Part shown: piece by piece, positions 6,366-10,699 of the stretch | How positions within the stretch are numbered: the first letter of the stretch is position 1 | How the letters are laid out: each line of letters starts with the position of its first letter | Origin: Rhodospirillaceae bacterium | GTDB taxonomy: Bacteria; Pseudomonadota; Alphaproteobacteria; UBA828 | Length of the DNA stretch: 10,699 bases | Direction of reading: 5' to 3' | Assembly: GCA_028819955.1 (NCBI GenBank) | Contig: JAPPKP010000130.1 | Span: forward strand, 1 to 10,699 | Notes under the pieces: generated by a model | Seen by the model: only the letters and a program-made list of their open reading frames with translations | Told to the model about the DNA's origin: nothing | Database searches by the model: none | Position numbers and translations under genes: made by a program

Positions 6366-6655
6366 TCGGACCGATACACCCTGGCGTCACCCTGCGCGAA
6401 GACTTCATGGGGCCGCTCGACCTGAGCGCGAACGGCCTCGCGGAGGCTCTCGGCGTCCCCCAAAATCGGATCAGCGATATCGTGCGTGGCCGGCGCGGCG
6501 TCACCGCCGACACCGCGCTCAGGCTCGAGCGTGCTTTTGGCGTCTCTGCTGCCTTCTGGCTCAATCTGCAGTCCCACTACGAGCTCGAAGTCGCCAGGCG
6601 GGACGACGGGAAGGCGATCGAGACGTCGGTCAGGCGGCTTTCCAGCGCCGCCTGA
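6362..6655 (+). CDS. higA: HigA-family antitoxin, XRE-type helix-turn-helix
   Basis: This 97-residue antitoxin neutralises HigB and represses its own operon. The family opener IGPIHPGVTLREDFM is at 2-16, and the helix-turn-helix is in LSANGLAEALGVPQNRISDIVRGRR (about 21-45), with the recognition helix near VPQNRISDIV. TADTALRLERAFGVSAAFWLNLQ (48-70) is the conserved dimerisation region of VapI/HigA proteins. The C-terminal tail is short and polar. I chose the ATG at 6362, which overlaps the toxin stop as ATGA and matches the family N-terminus; the frame is open further upstream inside higB but that extension has no homology-like features. The gene ends 11 bases before the convergent EEP hydrolase stop. 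Confidence 0.93.
   Translation: MIGPIHPGVTLREDFMGPLDLSANGLAEALGVPQNRISDIVRGRRGVTADTALRLERAFGVSAAFWLNLQSHYELEVARRDDGKAIETSVRRLSSAA
6631..6654. terminator. Possible bidirectional hairpin terminator between higA and the EEP hydrolase
   Basis: A perfect 8-base inverted repeat CAGGCGGC (6631-6638) / GCCGCCTG (6647-6654) with an 8-base loop overlaps the end of higA and lies just beyond the minus-strand hydrolase stop. It is correctly placed to end transcription for both convergent genes, but there is no T-run on either side, so it is at best a weak or factor-assisted terminator. Confidence 0.35.
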
Positions 6656-6666
6656 CATGCCCGCCG

Positions 6667-7521
6667 TCACGACCTGACGAGTTCGGCGAGCAGACCGTAG
6701 TGATCCGAGAGCGGCAGCGGCTCTCCGCCGGGGAGCGGCACCACCGGCTCGTCCAAAAGAGTGCGCACAGAGCTGGCCCTCACCCCTCCGCCGCCCGGTC
6801 GAACGAAGATGTGGTCTACCCGGCGGGCCGGTCCGGCGGCTCGGCGGCTTCGGTTGAGCGGATTGGCCGGGTCCCAGGTGCCTTGAGGCCGGGCGTCGAC
6901 CGGCAGACCGGCGGCAACGTCCGCAAAGCCAGCCGCGCCCAGGAGCCGGTCCATCGCGGGGTCTGCGGCCGGGTCGCAGTTGAAGTCGCCGGCGAGCACC
7001 ACCGTGCCGTCGAAGGGCGCGCCGGCGGCCTCGATCGCCTGGGCGATTTGCGCGCTCCGCCGGTCAGGCGCGCCCAGGCGCCGCTTGCGCCGGTAGGCGC
7101 CGCCAGCGGTGGCGTGGAGGTTGACGACGCGAACCCGGCCGAGATCAGGGGTATCCACCGTGCAGGCGAGCATCCCGCGCGGGCCGAAGAGGCCTTCTTC
7201 CAGCGTCTGCCGCGCGAATGGCATGCACGAAGCGTCTGTCATCGGATGGCTGGAGAGGGTGAGCAGCCCCGTGCCGTAGAAGCGGCTGTCCTCGGCGATT
7301 CCGGCGCTGTGGGGGTAGAGATCGCGAAGCTCAGCCGCCACTCTCACCTTTACGCGCTGCGGCACCAGCTCCTGCAGCAGCACGATATCGGCATCCACGC
7401 CGCGCAACGCCGGCGCGAGGTGCGCGGCACGCGCAACCACATGAGGCACGTCCTCGTAGAGCGGGGCGCCGAACAGGCGAATTTCGGTCAGGCCGGTGTT
7501 GAAGGTCAGGATGCGCAGCAC
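6667..7521 (-). CDS. Endonuclease/exonuclease/phosphatase (EEP) family hydrolase
   Basis: This 284-residue metal-dependent phosphoesterase has the DNase I / neutral sphingomyelinase / exonuclease III fold. All catalytic motifs are in order: N8 in LTFNTG, E51 in VLLQELV (Mg2+ ligand), H136 in VVNLHATAGG, D179 and N181 in LAGDFNCD, D236 in RRVDHIFV, and D273-H274 in LSDHYGL. Activity should be cleavage of a phosphodiester or phosphomonoester in a nucleic acid, lipid or inositol phosphate; the family is too broad to choose. No signal peptide is visible, which argues for a cytoplasmic substrate rather than a secreted nuclease or sphingomyelinase. The GTG at 7519-7521 starts 7 bases after the DMT transporter stop; the ribosome site is weak, but the first strand begins at residue 2, so no later start is possible. 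It ends the minus-strand gene block. Confidence 0.88.
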   Translation of the reverse strand: MLRILTFNTGLTEIRLFGAPLYEDVPHVVARAAHLAPALRGVDADIVLLQELVPQRVKVRVAAELRDLYPHSAGIAEDSRFYGTGLLTLSSHPMTDASCMPFARQTLEEGLFGPRGMLACTVDTPDLGRVRVVNLHATAGGAYRRKRRLGAPDRRSAQIAQAIEAAGAPFDGTVVLAGDFNCDPAADPAMDRLLGAAGFADVAAGLPVDARPQGTWDPANPLNRSRRAAGPARRVDHIFVRPGGGGVRASSVRTLLDEPVVPLPGGEPLPLSDHYGLLAELVRS

Positions 7522-7528
7522 CGGCGCG

Positions 7529-8467
7529 CTACGGCCCTGGCTCTGCCCGGATCATGGGCCGAGAGCTGCGGTTGACCAGGAAGAGGCCGGCGAAGAGCAG
7601 GCCGACGGCGAGGCCGATCCAGGGGCTCGGCACCTCGCCGAAATAGAGGGCCGCCCAACCCATGCCCGCCAACGGGCCGATGTAGCCGTTGGTCGAGAAG
7701 AACACCGGCCCGACCATGCGAATGATCTCCAGCCCGAGCGTGAAAAAGAAGGCCGTGAGTGCGCCCGCCCCGAGCAGAGACCAGGCGCCTGCGGTCATGC
7801 CTGCGTCGAACAGCCACCAGCTGTCGGCGGCCGCCATCACCGGCAGCATCAGGATCGCGCCTGCGAACGCGATGCCGCAGGTCAAAGGGATCGGCTGGCT
7901 GCCGGCCGGGCGTAGAAACACCACTGTGACGGTGCCGAAGGCGTAGCAGACCGGCGCACAGAAGGCCAAGAGCAGCCATGGCGCCATGTCCGGGTCCGGC
8001 AGGCTCGTCCCCGGTGCGAGCATTACCAGGATTCCCACGAGCCCGAGCAGGATGCCCGCGACACGCAGCAGCCGCACGGCCTCAATCTTGAACAGGGTCG
8101 AGAGGGCGTAGGTGAGAATCGGCGAGAGCGTCAGCGTGAGCGCCACCGCACCCGCCGGAACCTTCGGCGCGGCCAGTGCGAGCATGGTGTAGGGCAGCAC
8201 GATGCCGATGAAGCCGAAGATGAAGTAGAAGCGAAGGTAGACGCCGCTCAGGTTCGGGCGCTGCCCCACCACGAGGCCTGCGATCAGGGCGACCGCCCCC
8301 GCGGTCACGCCCTGCCAGAAGACGAACGGGAAGACCGGAATGCCTTCGGTAATGGCGATCCGGTTGAGCGAGAAGGTCATGGCGTAGCTGCAGGCGCCGA
8401 CGAGCAGCATGGCGAGCGGCACCAGGTGCCCTTTGCCTTGTCCGTCGCGGCTCACCGGGGCCGCCAA
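7529..8467 (-). CDS. DMT superfamily transporter (two EamA domains)
   Basis: This inner-membrane protein of 312 residues (from the longest start) has ten predicted hydrophobic helices in two EamA repeats. The first repeat spans about 15-150, including PVFPFVFWQGVTAGAVALIAG and the ending helix LLRVAGILLGLVGILVML. The second spans about 163-298, including FFFTLGLEIIRMVGPVFFSTNGYIGPLAGMGWAALYFGE and ending in WIGLAVGLLFAGLFLVN. DMT proteins export or import small metabolites such as amino acids, nucleosides or drugs; no substrate can be read from the sequence. The start is uncertain: TTG 8465-8467 lies directly after the SDR stop, GTG 8453-8455 would remove 4 residues, and GTG 8420-8422 has the best ribosome site (AAAGGG) and still keeps the first helix. 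It is sandwiched between the SDR gene and the EEP hydrolase with almost no gaps, so it is probably co-transcribed. Confidence 0.9.
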   Translation of the reverse strand: MAAPVSRDGQGKGHLVPLAMLLVGACSYAMTFSLNRIAITEGIPVFPFVFWQGVTAGAVALIAGLVVGQRPNLSGVYLRFYFIFGFIGIVLPYTMLALAAPKVPAGAVALTLTLSPILTYALSTLFKIEAVRLLRVAGILLGLVGILVMLAPGTSLPDPDMAPWLLLAFCAPVCYAFGTVTVVFLRPAGSQPIPLTCGIAFAGAILMLPVMAAADSWWLFDAGMTAGAWSLLGAGALTAFFFTLGLEIIRMVGPVFFSTNGYIGPLAGMGWAALYFGEVPSPWIGLAVGLLFAGLFLVNRSSRPMIRAEPGP

Positions 8468-9238
8468 TCACTCAGGGAGGCCGATGGTGAGGCCGCCGTC
8501 GATGATGAGCGAAGTCCCGGTGATCCACTTTGCGTCGTCGGACGCGAGGTAGACGAAGCCGTCGGCGATGTCGCGCGTCGTGCCGATGCGGCCGAGCGGC
8601 GTGCGACCCGCGCAGCGGGCGAGGGATGCCGCAGGGTCCGGCTGCTCGGCGAGGTAGTCCTCGAACATCGGCGTATCGACGAAGCCGGGGCAGATGCAGT
8701 TGGCGCGGATGCCGTGCGGCGCTCCGTCGAGTGCCATGCAGCGCGTAAGCATGATCAGCCCGGCCTTGGAGGCAACGTAGGCCGTATCCTGCCGTACGCC
8801 GACGACTCCGGCGATCGAGGCCGTGCTCAGAATCGTTCCCCCACCGGCCTCGGCCAAGTGCGGCCAGAAGGCCTTGGAGACCCGATACGCGCCACTCAGG
8901 TTGATGTCGATCTCGCGCTGCCACTCGGCTTCCGAAAGCTCCGCGACGCCGCCCAGGATGGTGACGCCGGCATTGTTCACCAGCACGTCGATCCGGCCCA
9001 GCGCCGCAAGCGCCTCCTCGGCGAGCCGCGTCGCCTCGGCCTCGCTGGTGATGTCGACGCCGGCCGAATGCGCGGTTGCGCCTTTCCCGGCAATCTCGGC
9101 CGCCACAGCACCCGCGCCCTCCGTATTCAGGTCGGCGCAGACGACCGCCGCGCCTTCCTCGGCGAAGCGGAGCGCGGTCTCGCGGCCGATGCCCGATGCG
9201 GCACCGGTGATAACGGCGTTCCTGCCGGAGAGTCTCAC
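8468..9238 (-). CDS. Short-chain dehydrogenase/reductase (SDR), classical, NAD-preferring
   Basis: This 256-residue classical SDR oxidises a hydroxyl to a ketone (or the reverse) with a nicotinamide cofactor. The cofactor motif TGAASGIG is at 11-18; D36 at the end of the second strand (VVCADLN) predicts NAD(H) rather than NADP(H). NNAG is at 88-91, and the catalytic tetrad is N113, S141, Y154 and K158 (Y-VAS-K). PGFVDTPM (184-191) and the C-terminal ITGTSLIIDGGLT are standard. Length is typical. The GTG at 9236-9238 starts two strand-lengths before TGxxxGIG, as expected, 22 bases after the ABC permease stop; its ribosome site is weak. Its place immediately behind two sugar-type permeases suggests a sugar or polyol dehydrogenase for the imported compound, but the substrate is inferred from context. 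Confidence 0.93.
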   Translation of the reverse strand: MRLSGRNAVITGAASGIGRETALRFAEEGAAVVCADLNTEGAGAVAAEIAGKGATAHSAGVDITSEAEATRLAEEALAALGRIDVLVNNAGVTILGGVAELSEAEWQREIDINLSGAYRVSKAFWPHLAEAGGGTILSTASIAGVVGVRQDTAYVASKAGLIMLTRCMALDGAPHGIRANCICPGFVDTPMFEDYLAEQPDPAASLARCAGRTPLGRIGTTRDIADGFVYLASDDAKWITGTSLIIDGGLTIGLPE

Positions 9239-9260
9239 TGGGCAGCGGCCCCGCGCCCGC

Positions 9261-10214
9261 CTACGCGGGCATGGTCTGGTTCCGGCGCTGGGCGCGCTGC
9301 ATCAGGATCAGGCCGATCACCGCGAACACGCTGAGGCAGATCAGGACGAACAGGCCGAGCGCTGCCACATAGGCCCATTCGAGGTCCTTGAAGGTGAGGT
9401 CGAGGATGTAGACGGAGATCGACTTGGTGGCCACGCCCGGCCCGCCGCCGGTCATCACGTAGAGGACGTCGAAGATCTTGATGCACTCGATGGTGCGGAT
9501 GACCAGCGCGATGATCATCACCATCTTCATGCGCGGCAGCACGATGCGCCAGAAGCGCTGCCACGCGTTCGCGCCCAGCAGCGTCGCCGCCTTCATCTGA
9601 TCCTCGGGCACGCCCACCATCCCTGCGAGCAGGATGAGGAACATCAGCGGCGTCCACTGCCAGATGTCGGCGATCATCACTGAGATCATCGCCAGCGTGC
9701 CGTCGGCCAGCCACAGAATCTCGACCTCCGTCCCAGCAATCCGGCTGAGCAGATCGTTGATGGGGCCGGTGCTCTGAAACAGCATGAAGAACATGTAGCC
9801 GGCGACCGCGGGCACGATCATCATCGGCATCAGCATGATCGAGTAGAAGAGCCGCTTGCCCACGAACTTCTCGGCAAACAGGATCGCGAGCCCCAGGCCC
9901 AGCAGGAACTCGATTGGCACGCAGACCGCAACGATCAGGAAGGTGCGCCCGATCGAGCCCCAGAGCTTGGAATCGTCGAAGAGGTCGCCGTAGTTGCCGA
10001 AGAGGTTGGCGCTCTCGTAGGCCATGTACCAGGGCGTGCCGTCGAGCGGCCCCCACCAGGTGAAGCTCACGTAGAGCTGCATCACCAGCGGGAAGGCGAC
10101 GATGAAGAGCAGCAGAAGCTGGGCCGGCAGTGTCAGGTAAAGCCCGAGCACCTTTCCCTGGCGCTCCAGCGGCGTGAGCACGGGCCGCCCGGTCTGCGCT
10201 GCAGCCTTGCTCAT
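9261..10214 (-). CDS. Carbohydrate ABC transporter permease, MalF/UgpA-type
   Basis: This 317-residue inner-membrane subunit of a sugar-type (CUT1) importer starts with a cytoplasmic N-terminus and a first helix at about 22-48. A periplasmic loop (about 49-85) is followed by the binding-protein-dependent permease core of five helices (from about 88). The EAA loop that docks on the ATPase is clear: EDQMKAATLLGANAWQRFWR followed by IVLP (204-227). FDVLYVMTGGGPG (248-260) is diagnostic of the MalF-like half of CUT1 systems. The ATG at 10212-10214 overlaps the stop of the upstream permease by 4 bases (ATGA), unusual in that here the MalG-type gene precedes the MalF-type gene. Substrates of such systems include maltose, sorbitol, glycerol-3-phosphate and many oligosaccharides. 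The binding protein and ATPase genes are not in the window and may lie to the right. Confidence 0.93.
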   Translation of the reverse strand: MSKAAAQTGRPVLTPLERQGKVLGLYLTLPAQLLLLFIVAFPLVMQLYVSFTWWGPLDGTPWYMAYESANLFGNYGDLFDDSKLWGSIGRTFLIVAVCVPIEFLLGLGLAILFAEKFVGKRLFYSIMLMPMMIVPAVAGYMFFMLFQSTGPINDLLSRIAGTEVEILWLADGTLAMISVMIADIWQWTPLMFLILLAGMVGVPEDQMKAATLLGANAWQRFWRIVLPRMKMVMIIALVIRTIECIKIFDVLYVMTGGGPGVATKSISVYILDLTFKDLEWAYVAALGLFVLICLSVFAVIGLILMQRAQRRNQTMPA

Positions 10215-10699
10215 TGCTTCAGCGCCCCGAAGGTGAGGCCGCGCACCAGGTACTTCTGGATCGCGATGCCGAAGACCACCGGCGGCACCACGGCGATGAG
10301 GCCGAGCGCCGCCTTGGCGCCGTACATCTGACCCGTCATCGCCGAGGACAGCGAGTTCATGTAGACCGGGATCGTCACCCACTCCTTGCGGGTCAGCAGC
10401 AGGGCGATGACGTAGTCGCTCCAGTTGAGGATGAAGACGAAGAGCGTGGTGCTGGCCAGCGCCGCCTTCACCATCGGCAGCGTGATCTTCCAGAACACGC
10501 GGAACCAGCTACAGCCCTCGACAAGCGCGGCCTCCTCGATTTCCCGCGGCACTTCATCGAAGAAGGTCTTCATCAGCCAGAAGGCGAAGGGCAGCGTGAC
10601 GATGCCGTAGATGAGCGAGAGACCCCACCAGGAATCCATCGCGCCGATGAAGGCCCACATGATCATCACCGGGATCATCACCGCGAGCGGCGGGAAGAG
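10211..10699 (-). CDS. Carbohydrate ABC transporter permease, MalG/UgpE-type, 5' end off window
   Basis: The frame is open to the right edge, giving 162 C-terminal residues of a sugar-type permease of about 270-300 residues; the N-terminal helices and start are outside. The fragment opens with LFPPLAVMIPVMIMWAFIG, the family's mid-protein helix, then LPFAFWLMKTFFDEVPRE. The EAA loop is EEAALVEGCSWFRVFWKITLP (fragment residues 55-75). It ends with LIAVVPPVVFGIAIQKYLVRGLTFGALKQ (listed here as its last helix and tail), and the KYLVRGLTxGALK terminus is highly characteristic of MalG-type subunits. It forms the heterodimeric pore with the permease at 9261-10214, whose ATG overlaps this stop. A GTG at 10679-10681 is internal and should not be taken as the start. 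Confidence 0.92.
   Translation of the reverse strand, partial: LFPPLAVMIPVMIMWAFIGAMDSWWGLSLIYGIVTLPFAFWLMKTFFDEVPREIEEAALVEGCSWFRVFWKITLPMVKAALASTTLFVFILNWSDYVIALLLTRKEWVTIPVYMNSLSSAMTGQMYGAKAALGLIAVVPPVVFGIAIQKYLVRGLTFGALKQ

Noticed and set aside
8426..9334. 302-codon plus-strand frame antisense to the SDR gene
   Set aside because: The SDR frame has every catalytic and cofactor motif; the antisense frame has none and biased composition.

Overview
The window is GC-rich throughout, densely packed, and rich in GTG/TTG starts. It most resembles the chromosome of a free-living or host-associated alphaproteobacterium (Rhodospirillales/Rhizobiales-like). The main clues are a linked YbbN-type thioredoxin / LON-domain / Trm112 / DUF971 cluster and an intergenic palindromic repeat of the alphaproteobacterial type, which translates to the familiar artefact MPGSSPGMT. 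Taxonomy is inferred from gene content only. No rRNA, tRNA, CRISPR array or insertion sequence was recognised.

Layout from left to right. (1) 1-756, minus: the first 252 codons of a peptide/nickel-type (Dpp/Opp) ABC transporter ATPase, running off the left edge. (2) After a 178-base divergent gap come two plus-strand genes: a DAO-family FAD oxidoreductase (935-2134) and a phytanoyl-CoA-dioxygenase-family Fe(II)/2-oxoglutarate enzyme (2216-3082). Together with the transporter they look like uptake and oxidation of a small amine or amino-acid derivative; the substrate is unknown. (3) A two-hairpin repeat (3145-3241) sits between convergent genes. (4) 3250-5412, minus: a tight four-gene cluster made of a thioredoxin-TPR protein, a LON substrate-binding-domain protein, a Trm112-family protein and a DUF971 protein. 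Upstream of it, also minus, is a small conserved-looking hypothetical with an N-terminal CxxC (5548-5883). (5) 6084-6655, plus: a HigBA toxin-antitoxin pair, toxin first, with an A/T-rich promoter containing a palindrome. (6) 10699-6667, minus: five consecutive genes with gaps of 22 bases or less. They are two sugar-type ABC permeases (the first cut by the right edge), an SDR dehydrogenase, a DMT/EamA transporter and an endonuclease/exonuclease/phosphatase-fold hydrolase.

How they fit together. The right-hand block is probably a carbohydrate or polyol import and oxidation operon extended by a DMT permease and a metal-dependent phosphoesterase. The left-hand block is a second import and oxidation locus. 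The central block is cellular housekeeping (redox and protein quality control, tRNA/rRNA methyltransferase support), with the toxin-antitoxin module between housekeeping and transport genes. Nothing here is clearly a new defence or biosynthetic system. The items most worth following up are the CxxC hypothetical, the four-gene quality-control cluster, the probably leaderless higBA promoter, and the undetermined substrates of the two transport/oxidation loci.
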